DNA of 39,927 bases from GCA-2746235 sp049609225 (lineage in GTDB: Bacteria > Planctomycetota > UBA1135), in the NCBI GenBank assembly GCA_049609225.1, contig JBMYYH010000017.1:1-39927 (forward strand), in the 5' to 3' direction. The stretch's first letter is position 1, and every line of letters starts with the position of its first letter. The translations under genes were made by a program, and so were the position numbers. Under the pieces are notes generated by a model. The model did no database searches, was not told where the DNA came from, and saw only the letters and a list, made by a program, of their open reading frames with translations. Shown here in pieces: positions 1 to 8,496 of the stretch.

Positions 1-174
1 GTAGCGTTCCAAAACGGGAATCAACTCGTGGGGGGCAAAGGCAAAAAAGAGATCCGTCGGATCGGCGAGACCATTGCGACCATCTTGGATCGTTCGGAAG
101 CTGAGAATGCCTCGACCATGGTGGTGGCGAAGGAAATGGCCGTCGAGTTGGTCGAACAGGAGCAGGGAGCCTAG
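1..174 (+). CDS. C-terminal end of a gene, possibly a Glu/Leu/Phe/Val dehydrogenase (partial)
   Basis: An open frame enters from the left edge and ends at a TAG at 172-174, giving the last 57 residues of a protein. The tail is a helix of the form EIRRIGETIATIL followed by a second helix (STMVVAKEMAVELVEQ). This pattern resembles the C-terminal helices of leucine/glutamate-type dehydrogenases, where an 'I..TL..I' helix precedes an 'AA..LAEERL' helix. The match is short and comes from family memory only, so the function is tentative; that the frame is coding is more secure. The next gene starts 3 bp after the stop and its ribosome binding site lies inside the final codons of this one, so the two are probably cotranscribed. 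Confidence 0.4.
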   Translation, partial: VAFQNGNQLVGGKGKKEIRRIGETIATILDRSEAENASTMVVAKEMAVELVEQEQGA

Positions 175-176
175 CG

Positions 177-704
177 ATGTTGTCCAAGGTGATCCTGGTC
201 ATGATGGTCCCGACCCTGATCGTCGGTGGAATCAGGGTTTGGTTGGATCACGCATGGGTGGCTTCGCAGGCGTCGGGTTTCGAGCAGAGGAATCCGAGGG
301 TCCAACGCTCGATTCCGGGAGCAGATTCGATTTCGGGATACACCTCTGAGCGTCTTCGTTACCTGAAGGATGAATCCTTGACCAAAGAACAGCGTCGTGC
401 GCTTTTACTGGCCATGTTTGAGCTGGAAGCGGGACGGGTCGAGGAGGGAATCTTGGCTTTGGGGCAGGTTCCCTTAGAGGTGTGGCGAAAACCCTCCATT
501 CGTGTGGGTGACTTGTTACTGGCGAGTGGCCAGGCAGGGAATAAAGAGGTTTGCCGGGAAATGTTGCGGCTGGATTGGCTCTCTTTGCCGCCCTCCCCCG
601 AAGCGGATCGAACCCGGAATCTATACCTGGACATGGACGAGATTTGGGGCATGTTGCAGGCACCCATGGTGGACCTATTGAGCACCAACTGCACCTTCGA
701 GTGA
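177..704 (+). CDS. Membrane-anchored protein of unknown function, 175 aa
   Basis: I do not recognise this protein. The ATG at 177 is preceded by GGGAG at 165-169 with 7 bases of spacing, which supports the start. Residues 3-22 form one hydrophobic segment, so the protein is likely an inner-membrane anchored or exported protein with one N-terminal helix. The remainder is mostly helical, with runs such as LTKEQRRALLLAMFELEAGRV that resemble degenerate TPR-like helices; a lone Cys lies near the C-terminus (STNCTFE). It sits 3 bp after the upstream gene and directly before a decayed FG-GAP paralogue, so it is the last intact gene of a short transcription unit. Function is not assigned. Confidence 0.6.
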   Translation: MLSKVILVMMVPTLIVGGIRVWLDHAWVASQASGFEQRNPRVQRSIPGADSISGYTSERLRYLKDESLTKEQRRALLLAMFELEAGRVEEGILALGQVPLEVWRKPSIRVGDLLLASGQAGNKEVCREMLRLDWLSLPPSPEADRTRNLYLDMDEIWGMLQAPMVDLLSTNCTFE

Positions 705-711
705 GGCCCGT

Positions 712-1670
712 AGGAAGGTGCATTGCTGGACCTGATCGTGGTCATGGCCGGCATGGTACATGCCTTCCTGCGCCCAAAGACCGATGGCACCTTCACCCAC
801 ACCGCAGCCTTCGGCCGGTGTGGAGGACCCAGGTTCGAACTTCGGGGGTGTCCTGATCGACCTCGACAGCGATGGTTTCCTGGATCTCTACGGTGCGCGG
901 TACCAGTTCCAGGGTCACTACCGGAGTGGCCTGTACCTGAACAACGGGGATGGCACTTTCCGGGATGGCCGCGCTGGCTTGATGACGGAGCGCAATACGG
1001 AGAATGCCGACATCAACGCCCTCGGCAAGACCCGCACGCACGGCATGGCATATTCCTGTCGAATGGCAACGAGAACAACTGGATGAAGGTCGAGTTGGTT
1101 GGTGTCATTTCGGACAAATCGGCGATTGGTGCACGAATGAATGTTGTCACCGGTGATGACCGCAGCATTCATCGGACGGTGACTGCAGGCTGTGGGTTTG
1201 CCAACACCGGTAGCCCTGTGGTGCATATCGGCCTCGGTCCTGCCAACCGCAACAAGGTCTTCCGCATCCTATGGCCCTCGGGCGTGGAGCAGATGTACCT
1301 CGATCTCAAGACCCGTTCCACTCACTAGATCTATGCGAGTGTTTTCACTTGGTCCGGTACGCCGGCGCCGGGTGCCACGATTCAGGTCGAAGCATCCGGT
1401 CCTCCCAACACCACGGTGAAAATGCTGCATTCGATTGTGCCTGGTACCACCATGGATCGTGCTCTTGGTGGCATCTTCCGCATGGGCGGGCATAGCACCT
1501 ATGAACCAGCCGTCACCCTGGGTGCCGATGGAAAGGCGAGCTTCAGGTTCCAGATTCCGAATAATCCGGGGCTGAGCGGTGAAACCATGTATCTGCAGTC
1601 GATGGTGGAGGATGCGCTGGGTGATCACCCGACCACGCTCACGCAGAAGCAGGACCTACTGATTCAGTAG
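712..1670 (+). pseudogene. Decayed FG-GAP/ASPIC-UnbV protein gene, paralogue of the gene at 1862-3736
   Basis: Translated pieces of this stretch match the downstream intact protein in collinear order but in two frames. A first piece (LDLIVVMAGM) joins a second (VEDPGSNFGGVLID) in another frame, then a third (NENNWMKVEL) back in the first frame. A TAG at 1326-1328 stands where the intact gene has AAG (SHKIYES), and matching sequence continues beyond it to a final stop at 1668-1670. The signal peptide and roughly the first 64 codons are missing. Compared with the intact gene there is a 504-bp in-frame deletion, a 1-base insertion near 795-825, an approximately 147-bp deletion and a 91-bp deletion. 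The insertion and last deletion cancel, which explains the frame changes. No intact product is possible. Confidence 0.88.
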
Positions 1671-1681
1671 GTCAGCGACCT

Positions 1682-1713
1682 CCCCAAGCTGCGTGCAGAA
1701 GCGCACGCTGGGG
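1682..1713 (+). terminator. Hairpin after the pseudogene, weak terminator candidate
   Basis: GCGTGC (1691-1696) pairs with GCACGC (1703-1708) around a 6-base loop, and CCCC (1682-1685) can pair with GGGG (1710-1713) across an asymmetric bulge. It starts 11 bp after the final stop of the decayed gene. There is no following T tract, so it may be only a relic or an RNA 3' end structure. The rest of 1671-1861 holds no gene; it becomes A+T-richer from about 1735 and probably contains the promoter of the next gene, but I could not pick clear -35/-10 boxes. Confidence 0.3.
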
Positions 1714-1861
1714 AAGGGCGGGAAATTGGGCAATAATGGACCTTCAAATCGACTCTCATACCTTACGGAAATGACGTAATACGGCTTTATTCTGGGAAAT
1801 AACAGCCGCAGTTACGTTAGATTCGTATCAGTGCAGAGTCTCCACTGCACCGCTCGTTTTC

Positions 1862-3736
1862 ATGCGATACCTCCTTCCCGCAACCGCCTGCGCTACTTTC
1901 CTGCTGCCGGCTCTTCTTCCGGCTCAAGGTCCACCCGATACCACCGGTGCCTTGTTCATGAACTTCACCGAATCGGCTTCTGCAAAGAATGCCAGTGAGC
2001 CAGGTTATGGCCGCGGCACTGCCATGGTCGATCTCGATCAGGATGGTCGCCTTGACCTCATCGTCGTCATGGCAGGTATGCAAGATGCCTTCTTGCGTCA
2101 GAAGGCAGATGGCACCTTCGAGAAGATGAACACCACATGGGGTATCCCCACAACAGTGGACCGCGGTTGGGGAGTGCTCGCGGCTGACTTCGATAACGAT
2201 GGGGATATCGATGTCTACTTCCCGACGGGTGGCTTCAGTGGTCCGCAGCCGAATAGGTTGCTGCGTAACGACCTCAACACCAGCGGAACCTTCACCGATG
2301 TCACAGCGCTTTCCGGCGATGCACCGCTCGACACCACCTCGAGTTTCGGCGGCACGGTGCTCGATTACGATCACGATGGCGACCTGGATCTTTTCGTGTC
2401 GCAAAATGGCATCGCGATCGGTGGAAACACCACCAACTCTCTGCTGCGGAATGATGGCAACCTGGTGTTCACCGATGTCTCGGTCGCTGCAGGAATCACC
2501 GATCTTGGGGATTGGCGCCATTGCTCTTCGGGAGACATCAACAACGATGGATTCGTGGATGTCTTCATCGGCAACTACACCGGTGCAAACCTGCTGTACC
2601 ACAACAATGGCGATGGCACCTTCACCGACATTGCCGCCAGTGCCGGCGTGGAAGACCCCGGTTCGAACTTCGGTGGCGTCCTCATCGACTTCGACAACGA
2701 TGGCTGGCTCGATCTCTTTGGCGCCCGTTATCAGTTCCAAGGCCACTACCCGAGTGGTCTATACCTGAACAACCGTGATGGCACTTTCCGCGATGTGCGC
2801 GCCGGTTCACGCATCGCGCGTCAGAAGGATATGGGGCACAACTGCGGCGACCTCAATGCAGATGGCTACCCGGATATCTTCATCGGTACCGGCCATCCCA
2901 ACGAGAAGATTTACGATGTAGTCATGCTTTGTCGCCCCAACGGACGAGGCGGCCTGATGACCCAGCGCATCGGACAAAATGCTGGCTTCCATGCTCTGGG
3001 TAAGACCCGCGCGCACGGCATGGCTTTCGGCGATATCGACGGCGATGGCAACCAGGATGTCTACGTCAACAACGGTGGCCCGGATTGGGTCCCGAATAGT
3101 TGGCAGGAGAATGGCCTGTTCCTGTCGCAGGGGAATGAAAACAACTGGATGAAGGTCGAGTTGGAAGGTGTCATCTCCAACAAGTCGGCGGTGGGTGCAC
3201 GCATGCATGCGATCACTGGCGATGAGCGCGATGTGCATCGCGTCGTAACGGTCGGCCGTGGTTTCGCCAATACCGATAGCCCCATCAAGCACTTCGGTCT
3301 TGGTCCTGCGAATCGAGTGTCGCTGTTCCGGATCTTCTGGCCTTCGGGAGTGGAGCAGGTCTATCTGGACCTGAATACTTCCAAGAGCCACAAGATCTAT
3401 GAGTCGGGTTTCTCTTGGTCCGGCACTCCGGCTCCAGGTGCAACCATCAGCGTGGAAGCCTTCGGTGCGCCGAACACCACCGTCAAGATGTTCCACTCGA
3501 CCAAGGCTGGTCTTCAGAATGACCGCGACCTCGGTGGAATCTTCCGAATGGGCGGCAACATCCGCTACGAACCGGCGATTACCCTAGGCGCAGACGGCAA
3601 AGGCACCATGACCTTCCAGATCCCGAATGATCCGGGACTTAGTGGCAAGATGATGTTCCTGCAGGCCATGGTCGAAGACAGCACGGGTACGCACCCGACG
3701 ACCTTAACGCATAAGGCCGACCTGCCGATTCAATAA
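1862..3736 (+). CDS. Secreted FG-GAP/VCBS beta-propeller protein with ASPIC/UnbV domain
   Basis: A 624-residue exported protein. Residues 1-22 are a signal peptide (MRYLLPATACATFLLPALLP, then AQG). Residues of about 55-410 contain seven DxDxDG-type calcium loops (for example DLDQDG, DFDNDGDID, DYDHDGDLD, DINNDG, DFDNDGWLD, DLNADG, DIDGDG), which marks FG-GAP/VCBS repeats that fold as a beta-propeller. Residues of about 428-505 match the ASPIC/UnbV domain (NNWMKVEL, VGARM, GLGPANR, WPSGVEQ). Residues 515-624 form a beta-rich C-terminal module also seen in the deiminase at 32564-34393. Such proteins are typical of planctomycetes and other marine bacteria; their role is usually assumed to be surface binding or adhesion and is rarely known. 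No clear Shine-Dalgarno precedes the ATG. The gene stands alone behind its decayed paralogue. Confidence 0.88.
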   Translation: MRYLLPATACATFLLPALLPAQGPPDTTGALFMNFTESASAKNASEPGYGRGTAMVDLDQDGRLDLIVVMAGMQDAFLRQKADGTFEKMNTTWGIPTTVDRGWGVLAADFDNDGDIDVYFPTGGFSGPQPNRLLRNDLNTSGTFTDVTALSGDAPLDTTSSFGGTVLDYDHDGDLDLFVSQNGIAIGGNTTNSLLRNDGNLVFTDVSVAAGITDLGDWRHCSSGDINNDGFVDVFIGNYTGANLLYHNNGDGTFTDIAASAGVEDPGSNFGGVLIDFDNDGWLDLFGARYQFQGHYPSGLYLNNRDGTFRDVRAGSRIARQKDMGHNCGDLNADGYPDIFIGTGHPNEKIYDVVMLCRPNGRGGLMTQRIGQNAGFHALGKTRAHGMAFGDIDGDGNQDVYVNNGGPDWVPNSWQENGLFLSQGNENNWMKVELEGVISNKSAVGARMHAITGDERDVHRVVTVGRGFANTDSPIKHFGLGPANRVSLFRIFWPSGVEQVYLDLNTSKSHKIYESGFSWSGTPAPGATISVEAFGAPNTTVKMFHSTKAGLQNDRDLGGIFRMGGNIRYEPAITLGADGKGTMTFQIPNDPGLSGKMMFLQAMVEDSTGTHPTTLTHKADLPIQ

Positions 3737-3759
3737 GGCAGCAGTAGGCTGGGGGAGTG

Positions 3760-4092
3760 ATGAACCTCCCCTCTAGCCTTTCCGGTGCAATCGTTGTCAT
3801 CTTCCACGCACGGCATCATGCGAAGGAAGAGGGGTATGCCGAAACTTCAGCCCATCTTTCTGCAATGGTGGAGAAGGCGCCTGGATTCCTGGGCATGGAT
3901 TCCCTCCGCGAGGACGATGCCAGCCTGACAGTCTCTTATTGGAGTTCCGAGGAGGATGTGGCCACCTGGCAGCAGGAAATGGAGCATCTCGCGGCGCAGA
4001 AACGTGGGCGCGCCGAGTGGTATCGCGACTATCAGGTTATTGTGGCTAAGGCTTTCCGAAGTTATGAATACATGCAGGAGGGACCAGCTTGA
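3760..4092 (+). CDS. ABM-fold (antibiotic biosynthesis monooxygenase/HmoA-like) protein
   Basis: A 110-residue protein with the size and pattern of the dimeric alpha+beta barrel ABM family: a first strand (AIVVIFHARH), a helix, the segment PGFLGMDSLRED, a strand (LTVSYWSSEED) and a helix in which W precedes the H of EMEHLAAQKRGR. Family members are cofactor-free oxygenases, haem-degrading enzymes or unassigned; the substrate cannot be told here. Start choice is uncertain: GTG at 3757 and ATG at 3760 are adjacent and both lie very close to the purine run GGGGGAG at 3751-3757. The stop overlaps the TTG start of the next gene by 3 bases (TTGA), so the two are translationally coupled. Confidence 0.72.
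   Translation: MNLPSSLSGAIVVIFHARHHAKEEGYAETSAHLSAMVEKAPGFLGMDSLREDDASLTVSYWSSEEDVATWQQEMEHLAAQKRGRAEWYRDYQVIVAKAFRSYEYMQEGPA
4076..4080 (+). promoter_or_regulatory. Ribosome binding site that fixes a TTG start
   Basis: AGGAG lies 8 bases ahead of the TTG at 4089, inside the last codons of the preceding gene. It is the best-placed Shine-Dalgarno in this part of the window and supports the unusual TTG start of the VOC protein. Confidence 0.65.
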
Positions 4093-4448
4093 TCCGGGCG
4101 GCGATCCCCGTGCTGCATGTGGCTTCGATGGAGATTGCGGAAGCCTTCTATCATCAGCTTGGATTCCATTCGCATTTCGCCTACCGCATCGACGAGGCTC
4201 GAGCTGATCCTTGTTACCAGGGCTTCCATCGGGATGGAGTGTGGCTGCATGTCTCCTCTTTTCCCGGTGATGGGGTAGCTGGCAATGCCGTGAATCTCAT
4301 GGTCGATGACATGGATGCCCTGCACGACGACTTGAAGCAACGTGGTTTGGCTTTGGACATGGAACCGATGCAGCAAACCTGGGGCAATCGAGAGCTCTAT
4401 CTCGAGGATCCCGACGGAAACAGTATCCGTTTCGTGCAGGAAGGTTGA
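4089..4448 (+). CDS. VOC superfamily protein (glyoxalase/bleomycin-resistance type)
   Basis: A 119-residue protein with one full vicinal-oxygen-chelate unit. The first beta-alpha-beta module carries PVLHVASMEIAEAFYHQLGF, and the second ends in the hallmark ELYLEDPDGNSIRF. The length fits the bleomycin-resistance-like branch, whose members bind small hydrophobic or thiol compounds as dimers; a binding or sequestering role is as likely as catalysis. The TTG start is chosen because AGGAG sits 8 bases upstream and the reading frame overlaps the previous stop. Coupling to an ABM-fold oxygenase suggests the pair handles one small molecule, but nothing visible identifies it. Confidence 0.8.
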   Translation: MIRAAIPVLHVASMEIAEAFYHQLGFHSHFAYRIDEARADPCYQGFHRDGVWLHVSSFPGDGVAGNAVNLMVDDMDALHDDLKQRGLALDMEPMQQTWGNRELYLEDPDGNSIRFVQEG

Positions 4449-4487
4449 AGCGTGTGTCGCTGGGCCGTTTGAGGTCTGGGCAAGGTC

Positions 4488-4493
4488 TATAAT
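4488..4493 (+). promoter_or_regulatory. Candidate -10 box for the isocitrate dehydrogenase gene
   Basis: A perfect TATAAT lies 30 bases ahead of the ATG at 4523 and after the stop of the VOC gene. No good -35 hexamer is found at 16-18 bp; the nearest TTGAGG (4469-4474) is only 13 bp away. A start near 4500 would give a leader of about 23 bases. Confidence 0.42.
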
Positions 4494-4522
4494 CCGGGCG
4501 TCCCCATGATCCTTTCCTAGCC

Positions 4523-6769
4523 ATGTCCTCCGCCAAGATTACCTGGACTCTCATCGACGAGGCTCCTGCCCTCGCGACCCATTCCCTGCTCCCCATCCTT
4601 CAGGCTTATGCCCGGGGGACCGGAGTCGAAATCGAGACCGCCGACATCTCGCTTGCGGGCCGCATTCTTGCCAACTTCCCGGAAGGGTTGCGCGAGGACC
4701 AGCGCATTCCAGATGAGCTGAGTCGACTCGGTGACCTGGCCAAGACGCCGGCGGCCAACATCGTCAAGCTGCCGAACATCAGCGCTTCGATTCCGCAGCT
4801 GCAGGCGGCGATTGCCGAACTGCGCGGCCAGGGCTTCGATGTGCCCGAGTATCCGGAAGAGCCGAAGGATGATGCGGAGAAGGCCTTGCAGGCTCGTTTT
4901 GCCGCCGTGCTTGGATCCGCGGTGAACCCGGTCTTGCGTGAAGGCAACTCCGACCGACGTCCTGCCGCCGCAGTGAAGCGTTTCGCGCAGAAGTCTCCAC
5001 ATCGCATGATGAAGGACTGGCCGGAGTCCGGCTCGAAGACCCGCGTCGCGCATATGGACAGCGGAGATTTCTTCGGCTCGGAAGTCTCGACTACCCTCGC
5101 CTCCGCCACTGAGGCGCGTATCGAATTTGCAGGCGCGGATGGCAGCAGTCGAGTGTTGAAGGATTCCATTCCGCTGCTGGCGGAGGAAGTCCTGGATGCC
5201 TCGGCGATGAACGTCGGATCCTTGCGTGCCTTCTATGCCGCGCAGATGGAGGCCGCAAAGGCTGATGATGCGCTCCTTTCACTGCACCTCAAGTGCACCA
5301 TGATGAAGGTCAGCGATCCGATCTTATTCGGGCATTGCGTCTCGGTGTACTTCGCCGCAGCCCTGGAGAAGCATGCGGAAGACTTGGCGGCCGTTGGCGC
5401 AAGCGTCAACAATGGTTTCGCAGACGTGCTGTCGAAGCTCGAACGTCTCCCTGCCGAGAAGAAAGCGGAGATCGAACCCGATATCGCCGCCTGTTATGCC
5501 GATGGCCCAGCCTTGGCCATGGTGGATTCGCGCAAAGGCATCACCAACTTGCATGTGCCGAATGATGTGATCATCGATGCCTCGATGCCGGTGGTCGTGC
5601 GCGATGGTGGCCGCATGTGGAATAACGATGATGCGCTTCAGGACACCATCGCAATGGTGCCGGATCGTTGTTATGCCACCATGTATCAGGCGGTGGTGGA
5701 GGATTGCCAACGCCACGGCCAGTTCGATCCAGCCACCATGGGAACGGTGGCCAACGTGGGTCTCATGGCCAAGAAGGCGGAGGAATATGGCTCCCACGAC
5801 AAGACCTTCACCGCTCCAGCTGCGGGCACCATGCGTGTGCTCGATGGCGAGGGCAAGGTGCTGCTCGAACAGCAAGTCGAGGAAGGCGATGTCTTCCGCG
5901 CTTGCCAGACCAAAGATGAATCCATCCGCGATTGGGTCAAGCTCGGTGTCGCGCGCGCCCGGGCTACCGGAGTGCCCGCCATCTTCTGGCTCAACCCGGA
6001 GCGTGGTCATGATGCGCAGTTGATCCAGAAGGTCGAGGCCTATTTGGCGGACCACGATACGGATGGTCTGGATGTACGCGTGATGAAGCCGGTCGATGCG
6101 ATGCTGTTCTCCTTGGAGCGTATCCGTCGCGGGGAAGACACCATCGCCGTCACCGGCAATGTGTTGCGTGATTACTTGACCGACCTGTTCCCGATCCTGG
6201 AACTCGGAACCAGTGCCCGGATGTTGTCGATCGTGCCGCTGCTACAAGGTGGCGGCCTGTTCGAGACCGGCGCGGGTGGTTCGGCGCCGAAACATGTGCA
6301 GCAGTTCGTGGAGGAAGGTCACCTGCGTTGGGATTCCCTCGGGGAATACTGCGCGATCGTGCCTTCGCTGGAACAGTGCGCGGAGTTCACCGGCAATGCT
6401 CGTGCAGGTCTGTTGGCCAGCACGTTGGATGGCGCGGTTGGACAGTACCTGGAGCATGGGCGTTACCCATCTCGCAAGGTCAACGAGTTGGATAACCGTG
6501 GTTCCACCTTCTACTTGGCCATGTATTGGGCTGCTGAGCTTGCCGGTCAAAGTGAAGATGCCGAAATGGCGGCACGCTTCGCGCCGGTATCGGAAGCCTT
6601 GCAGGCCCAGGAACAGGTCATCCTTGATGAGCTGCTGGCGGCTCAGGGTGAAGCGGTCGATCTAGGTGGCTACTACCACCCGAATGCCGAACGGGTAGCC
6701 AAGGCAATGCGCCCCAGCGCGACCTTCAACGGCATCATCGACGGTCTGCGCTGCGCGACGACCTCCTGA
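4523..6769 (+). CDS. icd: Monomeric NADP-dependent isocitrate dehydrogenase
   Basis: At 748 residues this matches the length of the monomeric IDH class (about 740 aa) rather than the 400-residue homodimeric class. Recognisable segments run end to end: the N-terminal KITWTLIDEAPALATHSLLP, the substrate region (LPNISASIPQLQAAI, then EGNSDRRPAA), and the C-terminal NELDNRGSTFYLAMYWAAEL. It converts isocitrate and NADP to 2-oxoglutarate, CO2 and NADPH in the cytoplasm, linking the TCA cycle to biosynthetic reducing power. It appears to be transcribed alone, with a TATAAT upstream and a strong hairpin at 6784-6821 downstream. No Shine-Dalgarno is obvious ahead of the ATG. Confidence 0.97.
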   Translation: MSSAKITWTLIDEAPALATHSLLPILQAYARGTGVEIETADISLAGRILANFPEGLREDQRIPDELSRLGDLAKTPAANIVKLPNISASIPQLQAAIAELRGQGFDVPEYPEEPKDDAEKALQARFAAVLGSAVNPVLREGNSDRRPAAAVKRFAQKSPHRMMKDWPESGSKTRVAHMDSGDFFGSEVSTTLASATEARIEFAGADGSSRVLKDSIPLLAEEVLDASAMNVGSLRAFYAAQMEAAKADDALLSLHLKCTMMKVSDPILFGHCVSVYFAAALEKHAEDLAAVGASVNNGFADVLSKLERLPAEKKAEIEPDIAACYADGPALAMVDSRKGITNLHVPNDVIIDASMPVVVRDGGRMWNNDDALQDTIAMVPDRCYATMYQAVVEDCQRHGQFDPATMGTVANVGLMAKKAEEYGSHDKTFTAPAAGTMRVLDGEGKVLLEQQVEEGDVFRACQTKDESIRDWVKLGVARARATGVPAIFWLNPERGHDAQLIQKVEAYLADHDTDGLDVRVMKPVDAMLFSLERIRRGEDTIAVTGNVLRDYLTDLFPILELGTSARMLSIVPLLQGGGLFETGAGGSAPKHVQQFVEEGHLRWDSLGEYCAIVPSLEQCAEFTGNARAGLLASTLDGAVGQYLEHGRYPSRKVNELDNRGSTFYLAMYWAAELAGQSEDAEMAARFAPVSEALQAQEQVILDELLAAQGEAVDLGGYYHPNAERVAKAMRPSATFNGIIDGLRCATTS

Positions 6770-6783
6770 CTTACAACCTCATG

Positions 6784-6821
6784 AAACTCCACGGGAGCGC
6801 ATCTGCGTTGCCGTGGAGTTT
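6784..6821 (+). terminator. Terminator hairpin of the isocitrate dehydrogenase gene
   Basis: AAACTCCACGG (6784-6794) pairs perfectly with CCGTGGAGTTT (6811-6821), with an inner GCGCA/TGCGT pairing possible in the loop. It begins 15 bp after the stop codon; the following CTTCTTGCCC is only moderately T-rich. Confidence 0.7.
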
Positions 6822-6856
6822 CTTCTTGCCCTAAGTCAAGGCCTGCGGATCCCACG

Positions 6857-6892
6857 AAAAAAGGGGTGCCCCAGCAATGCTGGGACACCCCC
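6857..6892 (-). terminator. Rho-independent terminator of the DUF11 lipoprotein gene
   Basis: Read on the minus strand, GGGGTG-T-CCCAGC and GCTGGG-G-CACCCC form a 13-bp stem with one mismatch, followed at once by six T residues (the A run at 6857-6862 on the plus strand). It lies 15 bp after the stop at 6908. This is a textbook intrinsic terminator for the leftward gene. Confidence 0.88.
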
Positions 6893-6907
6893 TCGGTGGA
6901 AAGAGTC

Positions 6908-8464
6908 CTACTCGTAGATGTAGGTGCTTTCCGTCTCTTCGACAGGCACGTTGGACTGAGCGCTGGTCATCGAGACCTTGAAGCGCACGTCGGCAGCAGC
7001 CTTCGTCCGGACAGTGATGGTGTAGGTCGCGGTCTTGCCGGCGCCGAGGTTACCCAGCGGGGCGAAGGTCACGTTTGCACCAGTGGAGGATCCGTTGGTA
7101 GGACCGCCGCTGGAGACGTACTCCATCTGACTTGGAACGATCGCGTTGATCTTGATGTCGCGACCGGCAGCCGTGCCCTGGTTGGTGACGCGAATCTGGT
7201 AGGTCACGGTGGAGCCTACTTCGATCGGGTCCTCGAGGTCGACGACCTCAAGCAGGATTGCAGGGATACCATCGACATCGGTGGTGTGCGAGGCGCTCAC
7301 GTCGGAGGCGCAGTAGGCGCTTGCAGTCGCCGTGTTGGTGTACTTGCCGATGCTGGCAGGTGCGACCTTCAGGGTGAGAGTGCGAGAAGCCTTCGGAGCC
7401 ATGACGCCGAGGTCCCAGGTCACGCGACCGGAAGCAGAACGGCCACCATCGGAAGCGCTGACGAAGCGGGTTCCAGCAGGCAGGAGATCGACGACCTTGG
7501 TGTCGCGAGCGACGCCATCACCAGTGTTGGTGACCTTGATGGTGTAGTTGATGGTGCGGCTACCACCGGCGTACATCTTCTTGGTACCCGTCTTGGTGAT
7601 CGCGAGGACCGGCTGGGTGACGGTGGTGGTGACCTTACCGGACTCGGCGGTGACACCTCCATCGGCCGAAGCCTTGGCGCTGTTGACGAACTTGCCAGTG
7701 CGGGTAGCGTTGGCCTTGGCAGTGAACTTCTTGGATTCGCCAGCCTTCAGGGTGCCGACGTTGAAGTTGATCGACTTGCTGCCATCTGCGGCGACGACGC
7801 CGTCAGGCAGTTGATCGGTGATGGTCACGCCAGTGATGGCACCAGAACCCGGGTTGGAAACCACGAAGTCGTAGGTGATCGGATCACACTTGATGGTGTT
7901 GGCGGTGCCCGTCTTGACCAGCTTCAGCATAGGCTGCACGACTGGCGACGAAGCGCACAACTTGGAGTTGTAGGAAACCGTAGCGCAAGAGCCGACGTGG
8001 CCTTCTTTCGCAGCCTTGGCCTGCACGGTGATGGTCTGCGACTCGCGCGGCCCAAGTGCACCCAGGTCCCAAGCGACAGCACCCTTCGTTGCCGTACCCT
8101 TCGGGGAAGAGCTGGTGTAGGTTGTGTTGCCATCGAAGACATCGTTGACCTTCACGGCTTCCAGAGTCATGTCGGTCAGGTTGGTGACGACGATCTCGTA
8201 GGTGAAGCCCTGGTTCAGGCGAACCTCCTTAGGCATTCCCTTCTCGAGCTTGACTGCGCTGGTGCGGTCGTTGCCGGTCGGGAACGCGAGCGACGACCAG
8301 TTGTACTTGCCATCACGGTTCGAGGAGGCAGCTGGTGCCGAGGGGGAAGTCTCCTTCTGAACGGTAGTCGTATTGTTGCTACGGCTGGAGGAGGAGGGAG
8401 GAGCAACGCAGCCCGTGAACACCAGAAGGGTGATCAGGCTAGCCGCAAGTGAGAATCGCTTCAT
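6908..8464 (-). CDS. DUF11-repeat lipoprotein (OmcB-like)
   Basis: A 518-residue exported protein. The start at 8464 (MKRFSLAASL) is chosen over an upstream in-frame start because it begins a lipoprotein signal, FTGC with the lipid-accepting Cys at residue 19. A Ser/Thr/Pro-rich linker follows. The rest consists of four DUF11-type beta repeats, each with a 'Y.I.VTN.G' strand and a 'V.D.LP.G' strand: LNQGFTYEIVVTNLTD, PITYDFVVSNPGSGA, RTINYTIKVTNTGDG and STVTYQIRVTNQGTA. The VGSCATVSYNSKLC, IKCDP and AYCAS cysteines recall chlamydial cysteine-rich OmcB, which also uses DUF11 repeats. A structural cell-envelope role is likely by analogy only. It lies downstream of iscX on the same strand, but a 146-bp gap and its own terminator suggest a separate unit. 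Confidence 0.8.
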   Translation of the reverse strand: MKRFSLAASLITLLVFTGCVAPPSSSSRSNNTTTVQKETSPSAPAASSNRDGKYNWSSLAFPTGNDRTSAVKLEKGMPKEVRLNQGFTYEIVVTNLTDMTLEAVKVNDVFDGNTTYTSSSPKGTATKGAVAWDLGALGPRESQTITVQAKAAKEGHVGSCATVSYNSKLCASSPVVQPMLKLVKTGTANTIKCDPITYDFVVSNPGSGAITGVTITDQLPDGVVAADGSKSINFNVGTLKAGESKKFTAKANATRTGKFVNSAKASADGGVTAESGKVTTTVTQPVLAITKTGTKKMYAGGSRTINYTIKVTNTGDGVARDTKVVDLLPAGTRFVSASDGGRSASGRVTWDLGVMAPKASRTLTLKVAPASIGKYTNTATASAYCASDVSASHTTDVDGIPAILLEVVDLEDPIEVGSTVTYQIRVTNQGTAAGRDIKINAIVPSQMEYVSSGGPTNGSSTGANVTFAPLGNLGAGKTATYTITVRTKAAADVRFKVSMTSAQSNVPVEETESTYIYE

Positions 8465-8496
8465 GAGTCGGTTAGGTTTCTGAATCCTATGGGGGC

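Noticed and set aside
6866..8452. A 528-codon open frame on the plus strand opposite the DUF11 lipoprotein
   Set aside because: The minus strand carries four repeats, a lipoprotein signal and a proper terminator; the plus frame has low-complexity Gly/Asp/Val content typical of an antisense shadow.
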